Positions 37,248 through 46,276 of a stretch of DNA of 64,000 bases are shown here, one piece after another. How positions within the stretch are numbered: the first letter of the stretch is position 1; every line of letters starts with the position of its first letter. The DNA is from Komagataeibacter diospyri. Lineage in GTDB: Bacteria; Pseudomonadota; Alphaproteobacteria; Acetobacterales; Acetobacteraceae. The position numbers were made by a program, and so were the translations under genes. Under the pieces are notes generated by a model. It was not told where the DNA came from. It was given only the letters and a program-made list of their open reading frames with translations, and made no database searches. The DNA is taken from contig NZ_BDLU01000050.1 of assembly GCF_006538165.1 (NCBI RefSeq), positions 37,210 to 101,209 of the forward strand, read 5' to 3'.

Positions 37248-38020
37248 CACAGGACCATTCCCCACCGTCTACCCCGGAACGGGGCGACCGTATCGCCAAG
37301 TGGCTGGCCCGGTCCGGCGTCGCCAGCAGACGTGATGCGGAACGCATGATTGCCGAAGGCCGGGTCAGGCTGAACAGTGCGGTGGTCACCCATCCGGCAA
37401 CGTTTGTGGATGCTGGTGATATCGTTCAGGTGGACAACAACGTGGTCAGCGCGCCTGACCGCACGCGGCTGTGGCGGTACCACAAGCCAGATGGTCTGGT
37501 GACAACCCATCGAGATCCCGAAGACCGCCCGACCGTATTCGATTCCCTGCCGCCGGGACTGCCGCGCGTCATAAGTGTGGGGCGGCTTGACCTGAACAGT
37601 GAGGGGCTACTGCTTCTTACCAATGATGGCGAACTGGCCCGCAGGCTGGAACTGCCCAGCAATGGCTGGATACGCCGTTACCGCGTGCGTGTGTTCGGGG
37701 TGGTGGATGAACGGATGCTGGCTGCCCTTGCCCATGGCAGCGAATTCGAAGGCGTGCGTTATGGCCCGATCGAAGCGCAGCTGGATTCCGCCAAGGGGGA
37801 TAATGCGTGGCTGACCGTTTCCCTGCGTGAAGGCAAGAACCGCGAGGTCCGTAAGGTCATGCGCGGGCTGAACCTGCATGTCAGTCGTCTGATCCGCACG
37901 TCTTATGGTCCGTTCCAGCTTGGCACGCTGCAGCGTGGCGAGCTGGAGGAAGTGACCGGCAAGGTCATCCGTGAACAGGTGCCCGGCCTGCCCCCCGCCA
38001 AGTCACAGCGCAGGGCGTAA
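37244..38020 (+). CDS. rluB: Pseudouridine synthase, RsuA/RluB/E/F family
   Basis: Isomerises a uridine in rRNA, most likely a 23S position as RluB does. The 258 residues have an N-terminal S4 RNA-binding domain (RIAKWLARSGVASRRDAERM), then the catalytic domain with YHKPDGLVTTHRDPEDRPTV, the catalytic Asp in VGRLDLNSEGLLLLTNDG and the closing LREGKNREVRKVMRGLNL. The ATG at 37244 is coupled to the previous gene by ATGA; the stop TAA overlaps the rsmD ATG by one base. The exact target position cannot be read from sequence. Confidence 0.92.
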   Translation: MTQDHSPPSTPERGDRIAKWLARSGVASRRDAERMIAEGRVRLNSAVVTHPATFVDAGDIVQVDNNVVSAPDRTRLWRYHKPDGLVTTHRDPEDRPTVFDSLPPGLPRVISVGRLDLNSEGLLLLTNDGELARRLELPSNGWIRRYRVRVFGVVDERMLAALAHGSEFEGVRYGPIEAQLDSAKGDNAWLTVSLREGKNREVRKVMRGLNLHVSRLIRTSYGPFQLGTLQRGELEEVTGKVIREQVPGLPPAKSQRRA

Positions 38021-38595
38021 TGCGTATTATCGCGGGTGAATGCCGCGGCCGCACCCTGCATGCTCCGTTGGGACAGGCCACGCGCCCCACGGCGGACCGT
38101 GTGCGGCAGGCGCTGTTTGATACGCTGGCCCATGCGCCGTGGGCGGGAACAGACCGCCTGCGTGGTGCGCGCGTTCTGGACGGATTTGCGGGCACGGGGG
38201 CGCTGGGGCTGGAAGCCCTGTCACGCGGTGCCGCCAGTGCCGTGTTTATCGAACAGAATCGTGCTGCCCTGCGGTCCTTGCGTGAAAATGTTACGACCTG
38301 TGGCATGGGTGATCGCGCCACGATCCGTGCAATGGATATGCTGCGCCTGCCGCCACGGGGGGTAGCCGGGCCGGTGGATCTGGTTTTTCTGGACCCGCCC
38401 TATAACCAGGACCTGCCAGTCCGCGCGCTGGCAATGCTGGAACGCGGCGGCTGGCTGCATTCCGCGACATTGGTAGTGGTTGAAACGGCGGCAGCGGAAT
38501 CCGCCCCGGTGGCTGCTGACCGGCTTCTGCTTGAACGCAGGCATGGGGCCGCATGTCTGTATGCATGGCGACATGGGCCGGACGACGCGGCATAA
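38020..38595 (+). CDS. rsmD: 16S rRNA (guanine-N2-)-methyltransferase RsmD
   Basis: Methylates G966 of 16S rRNA in the assembled small subunit. The 191 residues show the opening MRIIAGECRGRTLHAP, RPTADRVRQALFDTL, SAM loop VLDGFAGTGALGLEALSRG and the N-methyltransferase motif FLDPPYNQDLP. Usual length. TAATG junction with rluB means likely re-initiation. Confidence 0.95.
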   Translation: MRIIAGECRGRTLHAPLGQATRPTADRVRQALFDTLAHAPWAGTDRLRGARVLDGFAGTGALGLEALSRGAASAVFIEQNRAALRSLRENVTTCGMGDRATIRAMDMLRLPPRGVAGPVDLVFLDPPYNQDLPVRALAMLERGGWLHSATLVVVETAAAESAPVAADRLLLERRHGAACLYAWRHGPDDAA

Positions 38596-38763
38596 TTGAT
38601 TGCCGTATTTTTGCCAGCGGCCTTCTGTCTATGGGGTGGACGGGGTTATAGTGGTGCCGTTTGACGGAAATGGCGGCCATGAAGTGAAATGGTCGCTTCC
38701 CGTGTGCGTTCGGTCCCGGCTGGTATGCCCATGCCGGGGTCTCTATGATCAGGATATGGATTT

Positions 38764-41607
38764 TTGGCGATTTTCAGCCGTTTTGTCCCTGACTCGCTGT
38801 CCTCTGACCCGGTGCGGTCGCGCCTGCGCGACCGGTTGACCGAAGCGGGGGGGCTGGGGTTGTGGAGTCTGGCGCTGTGTCTTGCCATTGCCTTGTGGAG
38901 TTATGATCCCCGCGATCCGTCGGCCAATACGTCCAGTGCGCAGCCGCCTGACAATCTGCTGGGGCGGCCTGGTGCGTACATGGCTGATTTCATGCTCCAG
39001 AATTTCGGGATCGTGGATGTCCTCGCCATTTTCTGCCTGCTGGCATGGGGATGGCGGCTGATCCGGCACCATGGCCTGGCATCGGCCCTGCTGCGTATCA
39101 TCGCACTGGTCTGCGCGCTACCGGTCATCGCGGCGGACATCGCTGCCGTGCCGCTGCTGCTACCGGCACTCCAGACCCCGCTATGGCCGACGCAGGCCGG
39201 GCCGGGCGGGGCTGTCGGCCTGTCAGTGGCGCACATGTCCATTCAGGCTGCCACGGTTTTCGTGGGGCGAGGCGGGCCGCCTGTTGTCTGGCTGCTGGGG
39301 CTGGTGCTGGGGGGGCTGCTGGTGCTGCTGGCCCTTGCCCTGTCCCTGTCCGAATGGCGGGGGATTGGGCGCGGGATCAGGATCCTGCTGCGTCAGCCCA
39401 TGGTTCTGGCCATCTGGCTACGGCGGGTAACCGGGGAAAAGGCGCAGGCGCGGACCATGCCGGATCCGGCCCCGTATCCCGACCGCCCGCAGCGTACGAC
39501 TCCGGCTGTTACGCCGTATTCCGGTGGAGGGGCCGCAGCACGGGATCCATCTCCCTTCCATGCGCCGCCTGTCGATACGGGCCAGAAAACGGGGACGGAC
39601 CCTATACCGGCCACAGGGCGTGCAACACCCGGTACGGCCATGATGCCCATGGTCGACCCAAAGGCGGCCACACCGTCAGGGCAGAAGAACATGCCCGCAC
39701 CCACCACAAAACCGGAGACTGCGCGTCCGGCACTGGGTGGTCGCAAGGTGGATGGCGGCAAACCCGCACAGGTTTCGCTACAGACCAGCTGGATGCACCC
39801 GCCGGGCATGGATGAGGAAATTACCCAGCCCCTGCTGATGGGCGGCCCCTCGCCGGTATCTGATCAGGTGCCGTGGCATGAGGATACTGACGCGCAGGAT
39901 ATCCAGCCCGTCATTGCATCCCCGCATGATGACCTGCCGACGGCGGCGAAGGAACCCGCGCGCCCGACACTGCTGTCACGCTTTTTCTCCGGCGCGGGGC
40001 GGGCGGCGGAGGAACCGGTGGCGAGCACACCGGATTATGCCCCCATAACGCCTGTAGTGCAGACGGAAGATACCTATACGCCCCCGCCTCAGCCGGAATG
40101 GCAGTTTCCGCCGCTGTCGCTGCTCAGGCCGCCGCCATCGAACGAGGCCACCAAGCCGACCGAGGAACTGCTGCACGCCAATGCGACCCAGCTTGTCACC
40201 GTGCTGTCGGAATACGGGGTGCAGGGTGAAATCGTCGCCTATCACGCAGGCCCGGTGGTAACCCTGTATGAACTCCAGCCCGCACCGGGCATCCGCGCGG
40301 CCCGTGTGATTGGCCTGGCCGATGATGTGGCGCGGTCCCTGTCGGTGCTCAGCGTGCGTATCGCAACCGTTCCGGGTCGCAACGTGATCGGGATCGAGGT
40401 GCCCAATACAAGACGCGAGACGGTCTATTTTTCCGAACTGCTCATGGACCCGCAATGGGCGCATGCGCGTGCGCGCCTCAACCTTGCGCTGGGCAAGGAT
40501 ATTGCGGGCGAGTCGGTTTACAGCGATCTCGCCGCCATGCCGCACCTGCTGATCGCGGGGACCACCGGGTCAGGCAAATCGGTGGGCGTTAACTCCATGA
40601 TCCTGTCGCTGCTCTATCGCCTGTCGCCCGAGCAGTGCCGCCTGATCCTGATTGATCCCAAGATCCTTGAACTCTCGATCTATGAAGGCATTCCCCACCT
40701 CATGACGCCTGTGGTGACGGAACCTGCCAAGGCTGTTGCGGCACTTAAATGGGCCGTGCGGGAAATGGACCGTCGTTATCGCGGCATGGCGCACCTGCAG
40801 GTGCGTAACATCGCAAGCTATAACGAGCGCGTGGCCGAAGCGCGCGCGCGTGGTGAAATCGTGACCCGGCGCGTCCAGACCGGCTATGATCCCGAAACCG
40901 GCAAGCCCACGTTTGAAGAACAGCAGCTTGCCCTCGATTCCCTACCGTACCTCGTCATCGTGGTGGACGAGATGGCCGACCTCATGATCGTGGCGGGCAA
41001 GGAAATCGAAGCCCTTCTGCAGCGTCTGGCGCAGAAGGCACGCGCGGCAGGCATTCACCTGATTCTTGCCACCCAGCGTCCGTCGGTGGACGTGATTACC
41101 GGCACCATCAAGGCGAACTTTCCGACCCGTATTTCCTTTCAGGTCATAAGCAAGTTCGACAGCCGCACCATTCTGGGCGAGCAGGGGGCCGAACAGCTTC
41201 TGGGACGCGGAGACATGCTGTTCATGCAGGCAGGTGGCCGGATCACACGCGTACATGGCCCGTTCGTGGATGATAGCGAGGTCGAGGCCGTCGTCGCCTT
41301 CCTGCGCACGCAGGGTGAACCGATCTATGATGATGACGTCATTTCTCCACAGGAAGAAGACAGCTCCGGCAAACCTTTCGCGGCCCCCGCAGGTGGGGCA
41401 GAAGAAGATGGCCTGTTCGCGCAGGCGGTGGAGGTCGTGGCGCGTGAAGGCAAGGCGTCAACCTCCTTTATTCAGCGCCACCTGTCGATCGGCTATAACC
41501 GTGCGGCCAAGATCATAGAGCAGATGGAAAAGGAAGGCCTGGTCAGCGAGGCCAACCATGTCGGCCGCCGCGAAGTCCTGATGCGCCGGAATACGGAAGA
41601 CGAATGA
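38764..41607 (+). CDS. ftsK: DNA translocase FtsK
   Basis: Septal motor that pumps DNA during chromosome dimer resolution. The 947 residues contain four N-terminal membrane segments (about 27-45, 75-92, 98-130, 155-180), a long Pro-rich linker (about 215-440) and the RecA-like motor with Walker A AGTTGSGKSVGVNSMI and Walker B YLVIVVDEMADLMIV, then PTRISFQVISKFDSRTILGE, and a C-terminal gamma winged helix (ASTSFIQRHLSIGYNRAAKI) that reads KOPS. The TTG at 38764 is the only start giving the full membrane region; a downstream GTG at 38812 is possible. The 168 bases upstream have no gene. The stop overlaps the next gene as ATGA. Confidence 0.95.
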   Translation: MAIFSRFVPDSLSSDPVRSRLRDRLTEAGGLGLWSLALCLAIALWSYDPRDPSANTSSAQPPDNLLGRPGAYMADFMLQNFGIVDVLAIFCLLAWGWRLIRHHGLASALLRIIALVCALPVIAADIAAVPLLLPALQTPLWPTQAGPGGAVGLSVAHMSIQAATVFVGRGGPPVVWLLGLVLGGLLVLLALALSLSEWRGIGRGIRILLRQPMVLAIWLRRVTGEKAQARTMPDPAPYPDRPQRTTPAVTPYSGGGAAARDPSPFHAPPVDTGQKTGTDPIPATGRATPGTAMMPMVDPKAATPSGQKNMPAPTTKPETARPALGGRKVDGGKPAQVSLQTSWMHPPGMDEEITQPLLMGGPSPVSDQVPWHEDTDAQDIQPVIASPHDDLPTAAKEPARPTLLSRFFSGAGRAAEEPVASTPDYAPITPVVQTEDTYTPPPQPEWQFPPLSLLRPPPSNEATKPTEELLHANATQLVTVLSEYGVQGEIVAYHAGPVVTLYELQPAPGIRAARVIGLADDVARSLSVLSVRIATVPGRNVIGIEVPNTRRETVYFSELLMDPQWAHARARLNLALGKDIAGESVYSDLAAMPHLLIAGTTGSGKSVGVNSMILSLLYRLSPEQCRLILIDPKILELSIYEGIPHLMTPVVTEPAKAVAALKWAVREMDRRYRGMAHLQVRNIASYNERVAEARARGEIVTRRVQTGYDPETGKPTFEEQQLALDSLPYLVIVVDEMADLMIVAGKEIEALLQRLAQKARAAGIHLILATQRPSVDVITGTIKANFPTRISFQVISKFDSRTILGEQGAEQLLGRGDMLFMQAGGRITRVHGPFVDDSEVEAVVAFLRTQGEPIYDDDVISPQEEDSSGKPFAAPAGGAEEDGLFAQAVEVVAREGKASTSFIQRHLSIGYNRAAKIIEQMEKEGLVSEANHVGRREVLMRRNTEDE

Positions 41608-42362
41608 AGCCCCTCGCCATGCAGCGCGGGGCGGGGCAGGCGCCTGTCGCCCTGCCATTTACGGTCCTGTACCGCGATAACCGGCTTGTCGTGCTGGACA
41701 AGCCGCCGGGCCTGCCGGTCCATCCGGGTCGCGCCGGGGGGGCGAGTGTCGAGGACTGGTTTCCAGCCCTGTCACGACACCGCAACGGGCCGTGGCTTGC
41801 GCACCGGCTGGATCAGGATACGTCGGGCTGTCTGGTGATCGCCCTGCGCAAGCAGGCGCTGGTTGCGGTGCAGGCATGTTTTGCGGCGGGGCGGGCGCGC
41901 AAGACCTACTGGGCCATTGTGCAGGGCACGCCCGATGCCGCGCAGGGTGTGATTGATATGCCGCTTGCGCGGGTGGAACAGGGTGGGCAGTGGCGGATGC
42001 AGCCAGTGAAAACCGGCGGCCAGCCCGCCCGGACGCGCTGGCACGTGCGGGCGACGGGGCGTGATGATGCGGGGATGCCCGTAAGCTGGCTGGAACTGGT
42101 TCTGGAAACCGGGCGCACTCATCAGGCCCGCGCGCATTGCGCTGCGATCGGGTGTCCCATACGGGGCGACACGCGCTATGGCGCACGCAACGCGGGGGCG
42201 CTACATCTCATGAGCCGGAGCATCCTTCTGCCACTGGATGTGCCCGTGCATGCCACGGCCATGCCACCGGAGCATATGCGCCGTATCATGGATCAGGCGG
42301 GCTGGACCGTGCCACCTGACAACGTGGAAAAGGAAGTGACACGGTGTTCGCCCACACATTGA
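41604..42362 (+). CDS. Pseudouridine synthase, RluA family
   Basis: Single-domain RluA-type RNA pseudouridine synthase, 252 residues, without an S4 domain. Seen: YRDNRLVVLDKPPGLPVHPG, the catalytic Asp in LAHRLDQDTSGCLVIALRK, ARKTYWAIVQG and the ETGRTHQARAHCAAIGCPI motif. Whether it acts on tRNA or rRNA cannot be told. The ATG at 41604 overlaps the ftsK stop; the next gene starts 19 bases before its end, so three genes are translationally linked. Confidence 0.9.
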   Translation: MKPLAMQRGAGQAPVALPFTVLYRDNRLVVLDKPPGLPVHPGRAGGASVEDWFPALSRHRNGPWLAHRLDQDTSGCLVIALRKQALVAVQACFAAGRARKTYWAIVQGTPDAAQGVIDMPLARVEQGGQWRMQPVKTGGQPARTRWHVRATGRDDAGMPVSWLELVLETGRTHQARAHCAAIGCPIRGDTRYGARNAGALHLMSRSILLPLDVPVHATAMPPEHMRRIMDQAGWTVPPDNVEKEVTRCSPTH

Positions 42363-44452
42363 CGCAGGAACTGCTGCGCGTTCTGGAACGACCGGACCTG
42401 CGGGTGATTGCGGGTGAGCGGCAGATCACGCTGGACCCCATGCTAAACCTGCCGTTTCGGGTCCAGCACGACGGGGCCATTGTGCTGGGACTGCCTGTGC
42501 AGGGACAACAGGAGGAAACGGCCTTTTTCCTGCGGCATGCGCTGGAACTGGCCCCGCTGCTGGAAATTGCGCCGCATAAAGCCCTCTGCGCGGCCTTCTG
42601 TGCCGCGCGTACGGCGGCCCTGTTCTGGTATCTTGATACCGGTCGGTCGGATATGGATGCACCGGCGGCATGGGTACCACAGATGGCGGTGGCGCAGGTA
42701 CCCTCCGCCACCGCCCTGCGTCAGATATGGTCCGTCCTTGCACCGTTGCAGCCTGCCGTATCGTTACCGGACAGATCGTGCCCCTTTGGTGCGCTGCATG
42801 ACGCACTATGCGCCCTGTGGTCCATGCTGGGACCGACCGAAAGCCTGATGGCCACGGGCGGCGATGCCCGTCTGGCCGTGGATCCGGCAACGGGGCTGAA
42901 CCATTACGGCTGTTCGCACCGGCCCCGGCCATGGGCCATCACCTTTGCGTCCTCCACCGCGTCGTCGCTGTCCGAACGGGGTTTTGCGGGCGCGGAGACT
43001 GCGCGTCTGTCCCTGCTGGCCGGTGCATTGCACGGGCGGGGCGAGGATGCCGCGCGGACGCTGGACGGGGACATACAGGCCCGCATTGGCGCGCATTTCG
43101 GCCTTGAAGCGGGGGAAGGGGTTGTGCTGGCCCCATCGGGCACGGATTGTGAACTGTATGCGCTGGCGCTTGCGTGCCTTGCGCCCGGCGGGCGGGCGGT
43201 CAGCAATATCCTGCTTGCGCCGGAGGAAACCGGCAGCGGCGTACCGCTGGCCGCCATGGGGTGTCATTTCGCCAATGACACCGCCCTTGGCCATCCGGTG
43301 ACACGCGGCGCGTCCATCGCGGGTTTCCCCACGGATACGCTGGTGGTGAATGTGCCGATGCGTGATGCGGCGGGTCATGTGCGCCCGGCTGCGGATGTCG
43401 ATGCCGAGACCTGTCGCCTGACCCATGAAATGCGCGCGGCGGATCGACATGTGCTGCTGCACCGGCTGGATCTGTCCAAGACCGGACTGCTGGCGCCGGG
43501 ACTGGCTGCACTGGAACAGGCCTGCGCGCCGGTTGGCAGGTCGGAAGATTGTCCCGATGTGGTGGTGGATGCGTGTCAGGCCCGGCTGGACCCGCTGCGG
43601 GTGCGGGATTATCTGGACCGGGGCTGGATGGTCATGGTCACAGGGTCCAAATTCTTTACCGGCCCGCCGTTCTGTGGGGCGCTGCTGCTGCCTGCGGCCG
43701 TGCGGCGCAGGCTGGATGGCCCGCGTCCCGTACCCGTGGGGCTGGGGGATTACAGCTACCGCCATGCATGGCCGCAGGGCGGGGCGGTGGCCGCGCTGCC
43801 TGCGGGGCATAATATCGGGCTGATCCTGCGCTGGTGCGCAGCACTGGCGGAAATGACCGCGATCAGCCGCATTCCGCGCGCGGTGATCCATGACCGGCTG
43901 CACGGTTTCCTGTCTGCTGTCACCGCCCGTATCATGGCGGACTCCGCGCTGGAAATCCTGCCCCCGGTGCGTCCCGATCGTGCGCCCATGGACAATGCAT
44001 GGGACACCCTGCCGACCATCATCTGCTTTTTCGTGCGGACGCCGGGCAGTGACATGGAGACTTTCCATCCGCTGGCCCTGCCGGATGCGCGGCGGCTTTA
44101 TGCCTGGCTCAACACCGACCTGTCCGGCCTGATCCCGCCTGATGATCCCGATGCGGCCATTGCCAGCGTGCTGTGTCATGTGGGCCAGCCCGTGCCGCTG
44201 GCGCATCCCGGCCTGCCCGGTGTGATCGTGGGGGCGCTGCGTATTTCCGCGGGCGCCCGGCTGGTCGCGGGGGAACCGTCGCATGAAGGCATGGACCCGA
44301 CAGAACGTCTGCGGCGCGAAGTGCGTAATGTGGGTCGGATTCTCGACAAGATCAGCCTGATCCTGCGGCACTGGTCGCAGCTCAGCACGGCGGCACCGGT
44401 ACAGACCTACCTGCCGCGTGGCTGGCAGGCGCGGGCCATTCTGCCTGCCTGA
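42344..44452 (+). CDS. Uncharacterised PLP-dependent enzyme of the class V aminotransferase fold with an N-terminal extension
   Basis: I do not recognise a named family. The 702 residues comprise an N-terminal region (about 1-165) of unknown fold and a fold-type-I PLP domain. Seen in the latter: a phosphate-loop-like APSGTDCELYALALA (S265-T267), the pyridine-nitrogen Asp in VVVDACQARLD (D409) and the Schiff-base lysine in MVTGSKFFTGPPFCGALLLP (K436), in the order and spacing of cysteine-desulfurase/kynureninase-type enzymes. NHYGCSHRPRP and ITFASSTASSLSERGF near residue 190-210 look like strong family-specific motifs. The GTG at 42344 follows AAGGAAG. A histidine phosphatase starts 27 bases downstream, suggesting a joint pathway. 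Catalytic residues appear intact; the reaction is unknown. Confidence 0.75.
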   Translation: MFAHTLTQELLRVLERPDLRVIAGERQITLDPMLNLPFRVQHDGAIVLGLPVQGQQEETAFFLRHALELAPLLEIAPHKALCAAFCAARTAALFWYLDTGRSDMDAPAAWVPQMAVAQVPSATALRQIWSVLAPLQPAVSLPDRSCPFGALHDALCALWSMLGPTESLMATGGDARLAVDPATGLNHYGCSHRPRPWAITFASSTASSLSERGFAGAETARLSLLAGALHGRGEDAARTLDGDIQARIGAHFGLEAGEGVVLAPSGTDCELYALALACLAPGGRAVSNILLAPEETGSGVPLAAMGCHFANDTALGHPVTRGASIAGFPTDTLVVNVPMRDAAGHVRPAADVDAETCRLTHEMRAADRHVLLHRLDLSKTGLLAPGLAALEQACAPVGRSEDCPDVVVDACQARLDPLRVRDYLDRGWMVMVTGSKFFTGPPFCGALLLPAAVRRRLDGPRPVPVGLGDYSYRHAWPQGGAVAALPAGHNIGLILRWCAALAEMTAISRIPRAVIHDRLHGFLSAVTARIMADSALEILPPVRPDRAPMDNAWDTLPTIICFFVRTPGSDMETFHPLALPDARRLYAWLNTDLSGLIPPDDPDAAIASVLCHVGQPVPLAHPGLPGVIVGALRISAGARLVAGEPSHEGMDPTERLRREVRNVGRILDKISLILRHWSQLSTAAPVQTYLPRGWQARAILPA

Positions 44453-44478
44453 GTTTTCATGACCTACCCGTTCAATGG

Positions 44479-45255
44479 ATGTCCAGCGTGAGTATACAGA
44501 CCAACCACGGCAATTTCCTTGATACCCCCCAGCTGCAGAAAGGGGTGACCCGCTTCTGGCTGATCCGTCACGCATTGGTGGAACAGAACGCCCGCATGCG
44601 GCTGTATGGCGCGATGGATGTGCCCCTGTGTCCGGACAGCCTTGTGGCCCAGCGCTGGATGTATGAAGCCCTGGCGCGCCGTCTGCCACGCCCGGCATTA
44701 TGGTTTACGTCCCCCCTGTCGCGCACACAGCAGACGGCGCGCGCCATCCAGCAGGCGGGCTACGGCCTGCATGACTGGCAGGTCGAGCCGGGTCTGACCG
44801 AACAGTCCATGGGCGAATGGCACGGCATTACACATGATACCCTGCCCGACAGGCTGAGCCTGCCTGCGCACCCGTTCTGGTCCGTCAGCGCGACCGAACT
44901 GCCGCCGGACGGCGAAAGCATGGTGCAGGTCTGTGCTCGTGTGGGTGCGTGTCTTGACCGTCTGGCGGCCGAACATGCCGGGCAGGACATGGTAGTGGTC
45001 AGCCATGGGGGTGCCATTCGCGCAGCACTGGCCCATGCATTGCGTATCCATGCGGAAACGGCGCTGCATTTTTCCATCCAGAACCTGGCGCTGAGCGTGA
45101 TTGAACGCCTGCCGGAGGGATGGCGTATCGTCACCGTCAACGAACTGCCCATGCCCGTACCGGTTCTACCCGACCGGATGGGCGAAACCTTGGCCCGGCC
45201 CGGATCTGATACGGCACAGCCTGCAATGGTCGCTCCTGATTTCAGGAGCTGTTGA
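44479..45255 (+). CDS. Histidine phosphatase family protein
   Basis: Phosphoglycerate-mutase-like phosphatase of 258 residues that uses a phospho-histidine. Seen: LIRHALVEQN with R30-H31 (the usual RHG/RHGET is RHALVE here), the second arginine in FTSPLSRTQQTA (R82), the acid/base Glu in LTEQSMGEWHG (about E108) and the second histidine in VVVSHGGAIRAAL (H176). All four catalytic residues are present. Related enzymes act on alpha-ribazole phosphate, phosphoserine or sugar phosphates; this one cannot be placed. It lies 27 bases after the PLP enzyme gene, so a phosphorylated product or substrate of that enzyme is a reasonable guess. An ATG at 44475 is out of frame; the ATG at 44479 is used. Confidence 0.88.
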   Translation: MSSVSIQTNHGNFLDTPQLQKGVTRFWLIRHALVEQNARMRLYGAMDVPLCPDSLVAQRWMYEALARRLPRPALWFTSPLSRTQQTARAIQQAGYGLHDWQVEPGLTEQSMGEWHGITHDTLPDRLSLPAHPFWSVSATELPPDGESMVQVCARVGACLDRLAAEHAGQDMVVVSHGGAIRAALAHALRIHAETALHFSIQNLALSVIERLPEGWRIVTVNELPMPVPVLPDRMGETLARPGSDTAQPAMVAPDFRSC

Positions 45256-45315
45256 GGTTGTGGTACGTGGCCGCAATCCATGCTGGAGTGGTTCCCGGCA
45301 TGGAAAAGCGGGTTG

Positions 45316-45453
45316 TCAGCGCAGGTCTGACCGCAGCATGCAGGTCAGGACACAGGTTTCGCTGACCTGCGCTGTTCTGTGGCGCAGGTCGTCCGAGGCG
45401 GCCATCCCCGCCACGATGGCGGCAGTGGCAAGAACAAGCGTGAGCGTATGCAT
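45316..45453 (-). CDS. Small secreted protein candidate (45 aa, CxxxC)
   Basis: Short minus-strand frame in the 427-base gap between the histidine phosphatase and tadA. The ATG at 45453 has GGGAG seven bases upstream. The peptide starts MHTLTLVLATAAIVAGMAAS, a good signal-peptide shape with likely cleavage after AAS or nearby, followed by a short polar part with SETCVLTCML, two cysteines spaced CxxxC, and ends RSDLR. A sigma-70-like promoter (45575-45603) points at it. An 11-bp inverted repeat (45317-45327 and 45364-45374) covers its 3' end. No family is known to me; it could be a small periplasmic protein or a chance frame. Confidence 0.45.
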   Translation of the reverse strand: MHTLTLVLATAAIVAGMAASDDLRHRTAQVSETCVLTCMLRSDLR

Positions 45454-45574
45454 CACCTTACTCCCAGTACGGTCACCCACACCCCGGATGGGTGCATGAT
45501 CCGGGACGGGATCGGCCTGTTGCGGTCTGCCATGATGCCAGAGGGGGGCCTTCCCCGACTGTCACATGTGTGAA

Positions 45575-45603
45575 ACGATAGTGTCAGGCTGTAGTTGTGC
45601 CAA
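45575..45603 (-). promoter_or_regulatory. Promoter candidate for the 45-aa secreted protein
   Basis: On the minus strand TTGGCA (45603-45598), a 17-base spacer and TATCGT (45580-45575). It would give a leader of about 115 bases before the ATG at 45453. Confidence 0.4.
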
Positions 45604-45682
45604 TCCACAAAAAAATGGGTGATCGTGGACATGCCGTGCAACAGGAGCGGCTGACCTTGCGGGCAAGGGGGATTGCTATCGT

Positions 45683-46156
45683 ATGCGCATGATACGTTCA
45701 CGCCCCCTGCCGGCGTATTTCATGGATATCGCGATGGAAGAAGCCTGTGCCGCCGCAGACCGCGGGGAGGTCCCGGTGGGGGCCGCCCTGTCCGGGCCGG
45801 ACGGGCAGCTGCTGGCGCGCGCGGGCAACCGGGTGGAGGAATGGAGCGATCCGTCCGCCCATGCGGAAATGCAGGTGATGCGGACAGCTGGCGTGCAGCG
45901 TGCCGGACAGCGTCTGGCGGACTGCACGCTGTATGTCACGCTGGAACCGTGTCCGATGTGCGCGGCCGCGGCCACGCATTTTCGGGTGGGAAAGATCGTA
46001 TTCGGGGCCTATGACCCGAAGGGCGGTGGTGTCGAGCACGGCCCGCGCCTGTTCGCGCAGCCACGCTGCCTGCACCGCCCCGAAACCGTGGGCGGCGTGC
46101 GCGAACGTGAGGCCGGGCGGCTGCTACGGGATTTTTTCCAGCGCCTGCGTGCCTAA
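45683..46156 (+). CDS. tadA: tRNA-specific adenosine deaminase TadA
   Basis: Zinc deaminase that converts A34 to inosine in tRNA-Arg(ACG). The 157 residues have the zinc-site H60-A-E62 in SDPSAHAEMQVMR and C90/C93 in LYVTLEPCPMCAAA, with the catalytic Glu at 62. FGAYDPKGGGVEHGPRLF and the C-terminal LLRDFFQRLRA are typical of TadA. The ATG at 45683 is used. Many near relatives annotated as generic nucleoside deaminases have the same core, but length and C-terminus fit TadA. Confidence 0.93.
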   Translation: MRMIRSRPLPAYFMDIAMEEACAAADRGEVPVGAALSGPDGQLLARAGNRVEEWSDPSAHAEMQVMRTAGVQRAGQRLADCTLYVTLEPCPMCAAAATHFRVGKIVFGAYDPKGGGVEHGPRLFAQPRCLHRPETVGGVREREAGRLLRDFFQRLRA

Positions 46157-46276
46157 CCTATTTGTCATGCAACGGTATAACACGGGTCGGCTGTCTTGCG
46201 GCACAATGCGGTCAATGGGACTGTAAGCCCCGGCGGTCGGTCCCGTCCGTCGTTTCGAGATTTCAGCAGGACAACC

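Noticed and set aside
42806..44698. 630-codon open frame antisense to the PLP enzyme gene
   Set aside because: It mirrors the third-position GC bias of the sense gene; the translation is rich in Arg, Gln and His with no recognisable family.
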